A stretch of DNA of 64,000 bases from Sphingomonas faeni (lineage in GTDB: Bacteria; Pseudomonadota; Alphaproteobacteria; Sphingomonadales; Sphingomonadaceae), in NCBI RefSeq assembly GCF_023195535.1, contig NZ_JALPNF010000011.1, positions 1 to 64,000 of the forward strand. The letters are read 5' to 3'. Every line of letters starts with the position of its first letter. The stretch's first letter is position 1. Of the stretch, positions 36,515 to 44,755 are shown in pieces. A model generated the notes under the pieces. It saw only the letters and a list, made by a program, of their open reading frames with translations. It was not told the origin of the DNA and made no database searches. The position numbers and the translations under genes were made by a program.

Positions 36515-36801
36515 TGGCCAAGCTCGTCCGTCATCAACGCGTTGTCATCGCGCTGTCGGTGCATATCTTGCGGGGCGGCGTTGCGCGCTGCTCGGATGCT
36601 CGTGTCGACGTCGTCGAGGTCCGGTTGGCGCTGCGCTGCCTGCTGCCGCACTGCCCGGAACGCTGGCCGCTCGAACTCTACTGGGATGCAGCAGCCCAAG
36701 AGAACGAGATCGGCAGGGCACAGGGTGTGACCGCGGCGTTCAACGGGATCGTCCGCCAGCTGCGGCGCGCCGGCTGTTATGAAGAGGTGCCCGAACCGTG
36801 A
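36514..36801 (+). CDS. conserved 95-residue protein, copy 2
   Basis: This is the second copy of the basic protein at 33737-34024, with only two residue changes. It is preceded by the dnaE2 fragment with the same TGATG overlap and followed by the intact cupin-like gene with the same GTGA overlap, so the original gene order dnaE2 tail, 95-residue gene, cupin gene is preserved here. It is no longer attached to the SOS operon unless transcription reads through the ATPase gene. No domain is recognised. Confidence 0.75.
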   Translation: MAKLVRHQRVVIALSVHILRGGVARCSDARVDVVEVRLALRCLLPHCPERWPLELYWDAAAQENEIGRAQGVTAAFNGIVRQLRRAGCYEEVPEP

Positions 36802-37244
36802 GTATGCGACTACCGCGAGCAGCAACTGCCCGCGTCCCCGACGGTACGCGGATCGTCAGCGTCGAGCGGATGTCGCGGGCCTTCACCAAATATCATTTGG
36901 ATGACGGACGCGCACTGCACCGGTTCAGGATGGAAGAGCCACACGCGACGCCGCATGACCACCCCTGGAGTTTTGACACCGAGATCCTCGATGGCGGGTA
37001 TGTCGAAGAGGTGTTCTATGTGGATCTAGGTGGCGGTTGGCACAGCGAACTGGTTCATCGCATCCCGGGCGAAACCTACCATGTCGATGCCGCGCACATT
37101 CACCGCATCGTCGAACTGCCGACGGGCGAATGCTGGACGCTCGTTCGTGCAGGTCCCCACACGCGGGAAACCCGGTTCTGGCGGTTCGGAGATGCGGTTC
37201 AGTCCCGGGCCTGGCATGAGCGACGGTGGATGCGCTTCGGATAA
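36798..37244 (+). CDS. cupin-like protein, intact copy
   Basis: The 148-residue protein has a double-stranded beta-helix pattern: RALHRFRMEEPHATPHDHPWSFDTEIL carries a PHxHDH-type metal-binding cluster, then WHSELVHRIPGETYHVDAAHIHRIVEL gives the second cupin motif. It resembles small single-domain cupins with a His-rich site and no signal peptide. GTG start overlaps the preceding stop; an ATG two codons later is an alternative. The truncated homologue at 34021 lacks the second motif. Enzymatic role and substrate are unknown. Confidence 0.72.
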   Translation: MSMRLPRAATARVPDGTRIVSVERMSRAFTKYHLDDGRALHRFRMEEPHATPHDHPWSFDTEILDGGYVEEVFYVDLGGGWHSELVHRIPGETYHVDAAHIHRIVELPTGECWTLVRAGPHTRETRFWRFGDAVQSRAWHERRWMRFG

Positions 37245-37277
37245 GGCGTTACGGCGAGAGCCAGTCCACTGCGACGT

Positions 37278-38087
37278 TCAAGACGGCGTTGGCCGGGGAA
37301 GGGCATCGAGCGCTGCGGATACCTGCAGGCGCAGATCGTCATCCCGGGTAATTTCCAGCATCGCGCTGAGGCTGCTGCGCGCGCCGGCTACATCGCCTGC
37401 GACCAGCTGAAGTCTGGCTCGCTCCCACCAACCATGGGCGTGCGTGGGCGCCACGATCGTCATGCGGTCGTACAGGACCAGCGCGCGCGCGGGATCCCCG
37501 GCCTGTTCGGCACGGGTCGCCTGGTTGAGCAGCAGGCGGACGAGCGCCGATCGGTTCGACAGGGGAAGCATCCCGTCGGAAAACCGGGCCTGGCCCGTCA
37601 TCTGCTCCAACAAGGCTTCCACCTGTGCAGGGGCGACGATGCGACCATCGTTGAAGGGATCGATGATCAGCGCATCCGACGCGTCGCCAAGGCGCACCAG
37701 GACGTGACCGGGGGTATTGAGCGGCATTGCCGACCATCCGAGACGTCGTGCCATCGCCACATAGAGGATCGACAGACTGATCGGCAGACCGAGCCGGCGA
37801 TCGACGACCGCGATCAGGTCCGCATTCTGCGGATCGTCATAGTGTACGCGGTCGCCGGAGAACCCGAACTCTTCAACCATCACGCTGCTCAGGGCTTGGG
37901 CCTGCGCGACGCTGCTCACTGCGTCGCCGTCAGCGGCGCGTAAGGCTATTTCTATATCCGTGAGCTCGTCGATATATTCATCGAGGTCGACGCCGGGGTG
38001 ATCGAGCGCTGCGAGTTCGAGGGCGGCCAGATCGAGTTCGATTTCCCCGTCTTCCATGAGCCCGAGATGCAGAATGCTATTGGTCAT
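37278..38087 (-). CDS. SirB1-family transglutaminase-like/TPR protein
   Basis: The 269-residue protein combines a transglutaminase-like N-terminal region (SSVMVEEFGFSGDRVHYDDPQNADLIAVVDRRLGLPISLSILYVAMARRLGW; NTPGHVLVRLGD) with C-terminal TPR-like helices (LVRLLLNQATRAEQAGDPARALVLYDRMTIVAP). This is the SirB1/DUF-Transglut_core2 architecture. The usual catalytic Cys of transglutaminases is replaced: SLSIL takes the place of the GxCxxxA region, so peptidase activity is unlikely. It is transcribed towards the cupin gene (convergent, 33 bases apart). Confidence 0.85.
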   Translation of the reverse strand: MTNSILHLGLMEDGEIELDLAALELAALDHPGVDLDEYIDELTDIEIALRAADGDAVSSVAQAQALSSVMVEEFGFSGDRVHYDDPQNADLIAVVDRRLGLPISLSILYVAMARRLGWSAMPLNTPGHVLVRLGDASDALIIDPFNDGRIVAPAQVEALLEQMTGQARFSDGMLPLSNRSALVRLLLNQATRAEQAGDPARALVLYDRMTIVAPTHAHGWWERARLQLVAGDVAGARSSLSAMLEITRDDDLRLQVSAALDALPRPTPS

Positions 38088-38245
38088 GAGCCGTTAGATG
38101 GGAGGCTGCTTCGATCGTTTCTATGGCGACGCCAGGATACGGCGCGCCTGATCCATAACCGGTTTACGATACGGCAGCCCCGTTACGCGGCACAGCCGGT
38201 TCCGCCCCGTCTCTTGCCAGAAGGGAACCGGCGCCCCGGTAGCGA

Positions 38246-38446
38246 TCAGGCTTTACCGCGCCCACCGTTGAGCTTGCCCGCGGCAGCATCGAGCTTCTCA
38301 CGATCGTTGCCGACGTCGGCGATCAGGTCGCGCGCTTGCTGCGCGGTCAACCCGTGCTTCTCGGCGAAATACTCGACCTCATACGTCTCACTACCCGAGA
38401 CACGGCTGCGATCACGCCCGTCGGTTTTGCTTTTGTCATCGGCCAT
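38246..38446 (-). CDS. DUF3606-family small protein
   Basis: The 66-residue protein (MADDKSKTDGRDRSRVSGSE at the start) contains the DUF3606 core: VEYFAEKHGLTAQQARDLIADVGNDREKLDAAA, a helical motif with conserved Gly-Leu-Thr and Val-Gly-Asn. These small cytosolic proteins are common in alphaproteobacterial stress clusters; the function is unknown. AACCACA precedes the ATG at 38446 without a strong ribosome binding site. The frame extends further upstream to 38479 but that part is outside the family. Confidence 0.82.
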   Translation of the reverse strand: MADDKSKTDGRDRSRVSGSETYEVEYFAEKHGLTAQQARDLIADVGNDREKLDAAAGKLNGGRGKA

Positions 38447-38520
38447 TGTGGTTCTCCATCCAGTTGGACATGAACGCACCGCCCCGTGACCGTGTCCGTC
38501 CCAACGGCATGATGCCGATT

Positions 38521-38544
38521 AAGGTGTGCCACGTGGCACACCTT
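38521..38544. promoter_or_regulatory. CACGTG-centred palindrome, site 1 of 4
   Basis: A perfect 24-bp palindrome with core TGTGCCACGTGGCACA extended by AAGG/CCTT arms. It lies between divergent genes (DUF3606 minus, small ORF plus). The core matches the chromosomal parS consensus TGTTTCACGTGAAACA at 12 of 16 positions. Confidence 0.85.
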
Positions 38545-38759
38545 CCTAAATTGCTCCCATTCGAGCGGCTCACGAGCATGGCGTTCCTCCATACTCTCGC
38601 CGGCGACAGTAATCCGTTCAAAGCCAGCCGTGCGCGGGGGCTACGCTGGCGATCGGGGACTGCTGAGCCGCGATAGGTAGTCCTGCGGGGCGCGCTCTAT
38701 CCCGGGACGTTGCAACCCACCGCATTGCCGGTTGGCTCATGCTCGGGCATCGTAGCGCG

Positions 38760-38894
38760 ATGGGTGAGCCAAACAGTTTCGAACAGGCGGCACAGATCGT
38801 CGAGGCGTTCTCCGAAAGTGAGACCGACGAACGCATTCTCGAACTGCTGACGCAGATCGCGGCCGCGATCCGCGATCACGCAATAGACAACTAG
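38760..38894 (+). CDS. very small hypothetical protein
   Basis: A 44-residue frame begins MGEPNSFEQAAQIVEAFSES and ends LTQIAAAIRDHAIDN, reading as two amphipathic helices with low codon noise. An upstream in-frame ATG (38739) would add 7 residues. It stops 10 bases before the SRAP gene and could be co-transcribed with it. No family is recognised, and the product may be a small regulator or merely a leader peptide. Confidence 0.45.
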   Translation: MGEPNSFEQAAQIVEAFSESETDERILELLTQIAAAIRDHAIDN

Positions 38895-38904
38895 GGCAGC
38901 GACC

Positions 38905-39537
38905 ATGTGCAATCGCGCCCGCATGCTCGGTGAACCCGAAACCCATTGGGAGTCTGCTGCGAAGATCTTCAGCGAGCGACCGCGCGACAACCGGTTCGAT
39001 CCGCGCGAGCTTCGCCCCAAGAGCCGAAATTATGTGGTGCGGGAACAGGACGGCGAGCGTGCTTGGGATGTGATGTCGTGGGACGTGCTGGGCGGAAAGG
39101 CTCCATGGCCGATGACCAACGTCCGTAACCTGGCCCTTCCACAGTGGCGCAAACTCGCGGAAAAGCCGGAAAACCGATGCCTCGTGCCGTTGACCGAATT
39201 CTGCGAATTCACGCCCGACAAGCATGACCTGGGTGACGGCAAACCGCCGCTCAAAGGCGAAATGTGGTTTAGTGTGGTCGATCAGCCCGTGTTCGCAGTC
39301 GCCGGGTTTTGGAAACATACTGCGGAAGGGAACGGGTTTACGATGGTCACGTGCGATCCCAACACGCTGGTGGCGCCGATCCACCCGAAAGCCATGATCA
39401 CGATCCTTGATCCTGCCGACATCGATACCTGGCTGCGCGGAACCTACGACGATATCGTTGGTCTGCAGAAACCCTATGACCCTGCCAAGATGACCGTCCG
39501 GGGGCCTGTCTTCCCGACCCGCAGCAAGGAACGGTAG
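38905..39537 (+). CDS. SRAP domain protein (HMCES/YedK)
   Basis: The 210-residue protein starts MCNRAR; after Met removal Cys2 is the residue that forms a thiazolidine crosslink with abasic sites in single-stranded DNA. The conserved WDVMSWDVLGGKAP region, ARNL-like NVRNLALP, the FCEFTP segment with the catalytic Glu and the NTLVAPIHPKAM motif with its His (VAPIHPKAMI) are all visible. SRAP proteins shield abasic sites from cleavage. With imuA-imuB-dnaE2 in the same window this is a second DNA-damage tolerance function. No LexA box was noticed upstream. Length fits the family. Confidence 0.93.
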   Translation: MCNRARMLGEPETHWESAAKIFSERPRDNRFDPRELRPKSRNYVVREQDGERAWDVMSWDVLGGKAPWPMTNVRNLALPQWRKLAEKPENRCLVPLTEFCEFTPDKHDLGDGKPPLKGEMWFSVVDQPVFAVAGFWKHTAEGNGFTMVTCDPNTLVAPIHPKAMITILDPADIDTWLRGTYDDIVGLQKPYDPAKMTVRGPVFPTRSKER

Positions 39538-39629
39538 CAGTCGTCTTTCCTCGTCCTTCGAAGGCAACCGTGCCGAACGATCCATTGTGCTCGCTACGCG
39601 TTGTTCGACCGTAACAGGGAGCCAAGACG

Positions 39630-40121
39630 ATGACGCAGGATGACGAACGCTGGATGCGCGAAGCGATCGCGATCGCCCGGTCGAAGGGATCCGATCCCTC
39701 GACCTCGCCGCTTGGGTGCGTGATCGTCCTCGATGGCAAGGTTATCGCGGGCGAGCGCAACCAGACGAAGGAATTGCCGGATGCGACCGCGCATGCCGAG
39801 ATGATGGCGATCCGACGGGCGTGTGAAAGCACCGGGGAATTGGAACTGCGCGGTGCGACGCTATACTCCACGCTGCAGCCCTGCGGCATGTGCACGATGG
39901 CATCGGTCTGGTCGAAGGTCGGCCGCGTCGTTTACGGGGCGGGCCGTGATGATGTCCATGAGATGTATTTCGAAGCGCAGCACGTGGACACGCTCGCGTT
40001 CATCGGCGACGCCTACCGCGACGATATCGTCATTGAGGGAGGGTGCCTTCGCGACGACTGCGCCAAGCTCTATTATGGTCCGGACGCAGAGCTGCCAGTC
40101 GACGAGCAGGCAAATCTATAG
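39630..40121 (+). CDS. nucleoside deaminase (CDA/TadA superfamily)
   Basis: The 163-residue protein carries the zinc-deaminase signature: TAHAEMMA at residues about 54-61 (His ligand and catalytic Glu) and STLQPCGMCTMASV with the CxxC ligands near residue 89. N-terminal DERWMREAIAIARSKG and the length fit guanine/cytosine-type or TadA-like deaminases. It lacks the extended tRNA-binding C-terminus typical of TadA, so a small-molecule base deaminase is more likely. It stands alone, downstream of the SRAP gene, with CAGGGAGCC upstream of the ATG. Confidence 0.85.
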   Translation: MTQDDERWMREAIAIARSKGSDPSTSPLGCVIVLDGKVIAGERNQTKELPDATAHAEMMAIRRACESTGELELRGATLYSTLQPCGMCTMASVWSKVGRVVYGAGRDDVHEMYFEAQHVDTLAFIGDAYRDDIVIEGGCLRDDCAKLYYGPDAELPVDEQANL

Positions 40122-40228
40122 CCAACTGCGGCTCCGCTAAACCGAACGAAACTTACCCTGGAGTCGGCGCGTTGCGGCGGTGCCGGAGCAGTTTGCTTCG
40201 CGGCTATCCGCTCAGCGAGGACACTATC

Positions 40229-40744
40229 ATGGGCCTGTTTTCCAAAGACATCGTGACGTTCGACGACCTGTTCCTGCATCAGCTGCAGGACGTTTATTAC
40301 GCGGAAAACCAGATCACCAAGGCGTTGCCGAAGATGGTCGACAAGGCAACCGCGCCAGCCCTGAAGCAGGGTTTCGAAACCCATCTGCGTGAGACGGAAG
40401 GGCAGATCACGCGCCTCGAGAGCATCTTCGACCTGCTCGGCGAGAAGGCAAAGGCAGTGACCTGCCCGGCGATCGACGGCATCATCAAGGAAGCCAACGA
40501 AGTCGCCGGCGAGATCGAGGACAAGGCGGTGCTCGACGCCGCGCTGATCGCGTCGGCACAGGCGGTCGAGCATTACGAGATCACGCGGTATGGTACGTTG
40601 ATCGCCTGGGCGAACCAGCTCGGCCGCGCTGATATCGCGGCGATCCTGAAAGAGACGCTCGACGAGGAATATGCGACCGACGACAAGCTGACGGCGATGG
40701 CAACGTCGAGCGTGAACGCCAAGGCGGAAGCGGTCACCGCCTAA
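40229..40744 (+). CDS. DUF892 (YciE/YciF-type) ferritin-like protein
   Basis: The 171-residue protein has the same four-helix pattern as the product of 1217-1720: FDDLFLHQLQDVYYAENQITKALPKMVDKA, a Glu-rich central helix (LRETEGQITRLESIFDLLG), EANEVAGEIEDKAVLDAALIASAQAVEHYEI and the closing DEEYATDDKLTAMA. This one keeps the more common YciF-like length and the H-Y-E-I motif. The ATG at 40229 has GCGAGGAC upstream; the longer frame from 40043 overlaps the deaminase gene and is rejected. It is followed by a strong terminator. Confidence 0.9.
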   Translation: MGLFSKDIVTFDDLFLHQLQDVYYAENQITKALPKMVDKATAPALKQGFETHLRETEGQITRLESIFDLLGEKAKAVTCPAIDGIIKEANEVAGEIEDKAVLDAALIASAQAVEHYEITRYGTLIAWANQLGRADIAAILKETLDEEYATDDKLTAMATSSVNAKAEAVTA

Positions 40745-40754
40745 GCGTTACGAT

Positions 40755-40784
40755 GTCGGGGGGCCGATGCCCCCCGACCTTTTC
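40755..40784 (+). terminator. rho-independent terminator
   Basis: A perfect 10-bp stem GTCGGGGGGC/GCCCCCCGAC with a CGAT loop is followed by CTTTTC, ten bases after the DUF892 stop codon. Confidence 0.88.
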
Positions 40785-40808
40785 AGCTTTTCATGAAAGG
40801 CACATTCG

Positions 40809-41075
40809 ATGGCCGATGATATCGCGTTCACGCTTCCCGAAGCCTTGCGTGCGCAAAAGCACATGCGCGATGCGCTGGGCCTGGGCGAGGAGCGGTTCCC
40901 GGTGCCCGCCTTCATCAACATGGTAAGCGACGAGATCGAGCAGTTGCGCGACGCCGGCAGGACCGATGGCGAAATCGCCGCGCTCGTCGAAGAATCGAGC
41001 GGTCATGCGCTCACCGAAGCGGATATCACGCGCTACTACACGCCAGCCGAAGACCGGCACTCCAACGAGCATTAA
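40809..41075 (+). CDS. small acidic hypothetical protein
   Basis: The 88-residue protein (MADDIAFTLPEALRAQKHMR at the start) is acidic, helical and soluble. It contains RTDGEIAALVEESSGHALTEADITRYY, which resembles a winged-helix-like regulator fold, but I do not recognise the family. GAAAGGCAC precedes the ATG. It follows the terminator of the DUF892 gene and is convergent with the Fic gene, 16 bases away. Confidence 0.6.
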   Translation: MADDIAFTLPEALRAQKHMRDALGLGEERFPVPAFINMVSDEIEQLRDAGRTDGEIAALVEESSGHALTEADITRYYTPAEDRHSNEH

Positions 41076-41091
41076 TACCGCCTCTACCAGG

Positions 41092-42387
41092 TCAGCGGTT
41101 GCGCTCCTTGTCGGGGGCAGGGGGCACAGGTTTGCTATCCTGAGCGCGACTACCGACGCCCACGTCGAGCGTCGAACCGGTTCTGATACTGTCCGCGATA
41201 CGCTGGCGCGCGGCTTCCCCTTGTGCGGTAACGCTGCGCGCGCTGTCGCCGCGGTCCCGCGCTAACCGCATTGCCGCATCGACGATCGTCTGTGCGGGTG
41301 CGAGGCGCGGATCGGCAAGATTCTTCTCAGGCGCGTTCTTCAAGAACAAAGCGGCCAGTCGCTCTTGTCCGGGGGAATGGCCCTGCGGCAGGATCGGTCG
41401 TTCGAGCGAGCGTACCGCGCGCTGCAGTTGCGAGGGCTGCTGAGCGTTGATCTGGACGCCTAGCGCAGCGCCGATCTCGCGGACACGCTCGAGCGGCGTC
41501 TGCTTGGGACCAATGACTGCATCGACCTGCCGTATCCCGAGATAGGTCAAAAGGTGCGACTGATACACGGGGCCTTTGGGATGCCGGACATAGGCGAGCT
41601 CCGTGCGCGCATGCGCTATCGCTGCCGATGGCGCCTCTTCCCTGACAAGCGCATGCAGGCGATCGGCTGCCTGCTGGCGCGCGACGGGCAGGTAGCGTTC
41701 CAACTCTTCGCGCGCCTTGCTGAGGGTAACGCGGTAGCGCTGCTCGGTGGGGGGCGCGCGCGTCGGCAGCATGGCGATACCGGCTGGCCCGATCCGCGCT
41801 TCGGGCGCTAGGTCACGGCGGATTGCGGCAGCGGCGAGAACCGCGGCCATTGCGCGGTGATCCCCTGTCAGGAAGCCGTGGCGCGACGCCTCCATCCATG
41901 CCGCCTTGTCGATCGAGGCGATCCGGATCGGGTGCCCCGCATCCCGCGCGATCTGTGCTGCGTGGTGCCGCATCGTCCGGCCGTTACCCTCTCGAAAAGG
42001 GTGGACGGCGTTGATCTCGTTGATGTGATTGCCCAGCCGGTCGAAAAACGTATCGCGGGTCAGTCCGCGAAAGTCAGTCTTCGCTGCCATGTCACGAAAG
42101 ACGGCGTCGAGGCTGCTGGCGATATAGGGCGCGTGCGCAAAGCGTGCGCCACCCTTTGCGGTATCGACGCTGCGATCCTGGCCCGCCCAGTCGTAGACAT
42201 CTTGGAACAGATGCTTGTGAAGCGCCCGATAGCCATCGGGTGTTGCCGGAAAGGTAAGACGTGCCACCTCGATCCCCCGCACCGCGGTGAAGCGCTGTTC
42301 GGCCTTTTTCAAAGCTGCGTCGTCGGTGATCCCCAGCGTGTTCCGGAGAATATCGGTGCCAGGATAGGTGTAGGGATCGTTCGCCAA
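41092..42387 (-). CDS. Fic-domain toxin with long C-terminal extension
   Basis: The 431-residue protein has a Fic domain in its first about 200 residues with the complete catalytic motif HPFREGNGRTMR at residues 129-140 (H129 base, E133 Mg ligand, R137 and R140), so AMP-transfer (AMPylation) activity should be intact. The preceding flap and FAHAPYIASSLD region also fit. Residues 200-431 form a helical tail without a recognised domain, ending in a charged DKERNR. In Bartonella VbhT a Fic domain is joined to a T4SS signal and held in check by a small antitoxin; a similar antitoxin gene lies 4 bases upstream and virB genes follow in the window. Whether this tail is a secretion signal is unknown. 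Confidence 0.9.
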   Translation of the reverse strand: MANDPYTYPGTDILRNTLGITDDAALKKAEQRFTAVRGIEVARLTFPATPDGYRALHKHLFQDVYDWAGQDRSVDTAKGGARFAHAPYIASSLDAVFRDMAAKTDFRGLTRDTFFDRLGNHINEINAVHPFREGNGRTMRHHAAQIARDAGHPIRIASIDKAAWMEASRHGFLTGDHRAMAAVLAAAAIRRDLAPEARIGPAGIAMLPTRAPPTEQRYRVTLSKAREELERYLPVARQQAADRLHALVREEAPSAAIAHARTELAYVRHPKGPVYQSHLLTYLGIRQVDAVIGPKQTPLERVREIGAALGVQINAQQPSQLQRAVRSLERPILPQGHSPGQERLAALFLKNAPEKNLADPRLAPAQTIVDAAMRLARDRGDSARSVTAQGEAARQRIADSIRTGSTLDVGVGSRAQDSKPVPPAPDKERNR

Positions 42388-42391
42388 AGGA

Positions 42392-42652
42392 TCAGGCGGC
42401 GAGCTGATTTGCCCCCGGCTGGTAAAGGCCGTGGATCAGCGTTACCATCATCGCGGGTGACACGCCTTCGTCGAGCATCATCGCAAACATCGCGTCGTCC
42501 TCGGCGTCGAGGGCCATGTCCTCGATCGCAAGGTTCGCGCGCGATTCCGCAAAATCCTCGCGCCATAGCGCGACCTGCTCCGGCGTGCCGGGCTCGAAGT
42601 CCATCGAACGGATGCGCGCGCGCAGTGTATCGAGATCGATAGTAGCCATCAT
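42392..42652 (-). CDS. VbhA-like antitoxin to the Fic protein
   Basis: The 86-residue protein (MMATIDLDTLRARIRSMDFE at the start) is a small helical protein whose SRANLAIED at residues 37-45 lies where VbhA-type antitoxins carry the inhibitory helix motif [S/T]-x3-E-[G/N]. Glu44 is kept, but the first position is Asn and the last is Asp rather than Gly/Asn, so it is noncanonical. It sits directly before the toxin, with stop and toxin start only 4 bases apart. AAAGGA precedes the ATG at 42652. The gene context makes antitoxin the best explanation. Confidence 0.78.
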   Translation of the reverse strand: MMATIDLDTLRARIRSMDFEPGTPEQVALWREDFAESRANLAIEDMALDAEDDAMFAMMLDEGVSPAMMVTLIHGLYQPGANQLAA

Positions 42653-42779
42653 GTCATCCTTTCCTTGTGCGATCCTACGCTCTTGCGCGCGAATTCTCAA
42701 CAAAATCGCTGTGCCATACATGCCGCTAACGAAAGCCCACCCCGCACATTCTCGGCGCGGGGCAGACGACACAGATCCT

Positions 42780-43166
42780 TCAATATTCGCTCGCCAGCAT
42801 GATCGTCAGCACCCGCTTCGTAACCTGTGGATCCCACGGTGCCTCGCTGCCGAACATGAGGTCCATGTCGTAGCAATCGACCTTCCAGAACACGGTCTCT
42901 ATTATGGTGCGCGCATCGCTCGGGCGGTCTTGGGTCCATACGCCTGAGGCAAGGCGATAGACCGCACCGAAATCGTGCTCGCCGTAAGGATCATTGTCGC
43001 CGTCGAATTTCGAGAACCGCACGATCACTGTTAGCGCGGCTAGGCGATCGGTTTCGGCAAGTGACTGAAATCCTGTGGTGATGTTGGCGATCAAAGCCAG
43101 TCCGGGGTGGTTTCGCGCTGCGTCGTTGAGGCGACGAATGGTGTCGAGATGTTCGAAAGTCTGCAT
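42780..43166 (-). CDS. DUF3768-family protein
   Basis: The 128-residue protein starts MQTFEHLDTIRRLNDAARNH and contains FSKFDGDNDPYGEHDFGAV and VFWKVDCYDMDLMFGSEAPWDP, the conserved Trp/Asp core of DUF3768. These proteins are typical of alphaproteobacterial plasmids and integrative elements. No function is known. GACAGGAGAC precedes ATG 43166, which is preferred over the longer frame to 43361. It lies upstream of the Fic toxin-antitoxin pair on the same strand, with 127 bases between. Confidence 0.82.
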   Translation of the reverse strand: MQTFEHLDTIRRLNDAARNHPGLALIANITTGFQSLAETDRLAALTVIVRFSKFDGDNDPYGEHDFGAVYRLASGVWTQDRPSDARTIIETVFWKVDCYDMDLMFGSEAPWDPQVTKRVLTIMLASEY

Positions 43167-43795
43167 GACTGTCTCCTGTCGGGCATGGGCCGCAAGGCCA
43201 CTCGGCCTCACGGCCCTGCCTTCGTGGCGAACAGCCGGGGGCGAGGGGGCAGCGGGAATCGTCGGGGGTGGTGCGGGCGCAGGCAGGCGCAGCCGAACGA
43301 GCCACGGCCCGGACGATTGCCGTTGCGGGGAGAGGGGGCGGCGCGCCCCTTTCCCCGACATTCGCCGGGGATGTCATCGGCACCGCCGATGCCTGCTGGC
43401 GGGCGTCTACGCCCGCCACACGCGAGGATCGTGACCCGGATGGGCCGAGACACCGGCACGGTGGCTTGGTCGGCGCGCTTGCGCCGATAGAGCCGTGCCC
43501 GGCAGGGTCGCGCCCGACCGCCTACCGGCATGGATCGTCGTTTAAGGACTGGATTCCATGAGAGAGACGGGAATGCCGGTTACATTCCCGCCGACCAATT
43601 ACGCCAGACGATAAGCCGCATAGCCGGAGCGTGATCGAGATCTACCCGTCGCAGGATCCCTTATACGCGCGTTGATCGCGCGCGCCTGGCCGTCGATCTT
43701 TGCGACGACGCTGGTGATCTAGAGGCGGTAGCCAAGCCATACGCCATGGCCCGTCGGGCATTCGCACGGATTGCATCGCGATAGGCAGGGTAAGG
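43167..43795. other. gene-free GC-rich stretch with an inverted repeat
   Basis: The 629 bases between DUF3768 and the Abi-like gene hold open frames in several directions typical of GC-rich DNA, none with recognised protein features. An 8-bp inverted repeat (CGGGAATG, 7-base loop, CATTCCCG) lies at 43568-43590. Candidate uses are a terminator-like stem or part of a transfer origin; nothing decides between them. Confidence 0.45.
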
Positions 43796-44755
43796 TCAGC
43801 GCCAGATCGCTTCTGTATCCCAGCCGGGCAGAAAACCGCCCTGGGCAGATGTTGCGAATGGCATGACGGGGAAGGTGAGCCAGTGCGCTTTCATCCGGTC
43901 GCTCCAACTGGTGCCCATATGAATTTGTTTGACGAGATAACTGGTTACAGCCGCTGCGCCATAGACGCGACTGCGACGTACGACCTCGGATCCGATATGA
44001 ACCATTTGCGGTGCCTCGAACGACTTGGGCACCCGCGGCTGACTGACGATACCGGTATTCCACAGACGGGCATGATGGGCACTGATGTTGCGCACGAACG
44101 CGAGCGTCTTGATCCAGCTCACCAGCGTATCGGGCAGCAGGCCGTAACGTTTGGCAATGGCAAACCGATCGTTGGGGTGCGCCATTTCGAGCAGCCAGGA
44201 CAGTGTTCCGAAATCCCAGGCTTCCACCGCCATCCAGATCGGCACAGGCGAGCTGTAGGTGCGGCGGAACGCGTTCACCCAGTCGTCCTTGACCCGGTCG
44301 ACCGCCTCGTCGGCTTTAGAAAGCCAAATCTGGTGGCGGGTGGTTCCCTTGAAGGCTGCGTTCGCGCGGTTGGCGTCGAGAAAGGCGGACGATCGATGCG
44401 CCCACGGATCGCGCTTGCCGAGCGCATGCGCAAGATCGACGCGTAGCGCGACTTCGATCCGTTCGATCGCATCGAGGAAGAGGAGGCGAAGCCGCTTGTC
44501 GAAGAGGTAGAGATCGACGGCGTGACGAAACTCGGCGTTTGGCCGGAACAGGTCGCTGCGGATCGTGCGCGTTGCGTCGCCAGTGTCGGGGACGAACTGC
44601 TGAAAGGGCTGCCAGTAGGGCGTCAGTCGGCCATAGCCGATGCGCTGGAGATGCTCGGTCGCCTTGGCCGTATCACTGACGCCCAGACCGCGCTGCATAA
44701 GGAGAGCTAGCTGGTCTGCAAAGCTGAGATGAGGTTTGGTGTAGGGCGGAAGCAT
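43796..44755 (-). CDS. Abi_2 (AbiD/AbiF)-family abortive infection protein
   Basis: The 319-residue protein (from MLPPYTKPHLSFADQLALLM) matches the Abi_2 family: the opening KPHLSFADQLALLMQRGL, ERIGYGRLTPYW, DLYLFDKRLRLLFLDAIERIEVALR and the late HEPN motif RNISAHHARLWN, i.e. R-x4-H. HEPN proteins are RNases and Abi proteins shut down phage-infected cells. The frame could start at 44815, but the family begins at the later ATG. It lies in the conjugative element's accessory region, so it may protect the element or its host. Confidence 0.86.
   Translation of the reverse strand: MLPPYTKPHLSFADQLALLMQRGLGVSDTAKATEHLQRIGYGRLTPYWQPFQQFVPDTGDATRTIRSDLFRPNAEFRHAVDLYLFDKRLRLLFLDAIERIEVALRVDLAHALGKRDPWAHRSSAFLDANRANAAFKGTTRHQIWLSKADEAVDRVKDDWVNAFRRTYSSPVPIWMAVEAWDFGTLSWLLEMAHPNDRFAIAKRYGLLPDTLVSWIKTLAFVRNISAHHARLWNTGIVSQPRVPKSFEAPQMVHIGSEVVRRSRVYGAAAVTSYLVKQIHMGTSWSDRMKAHWLTFPVMPFATSAQGGFLPGWDTEAIWR

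Larger units (their letters stand above)
36288..37067 (+). repeat. right copy of the diverged direct duplication
   Basis: Matches 33511-34290 at a 2777-base offset: dnaE2 tail, 95-residue gene, first part of the cupin-like gene. Beyond 37067 the right copy continues as an intact gene while the left copy is broken. Confidence 0.85.
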
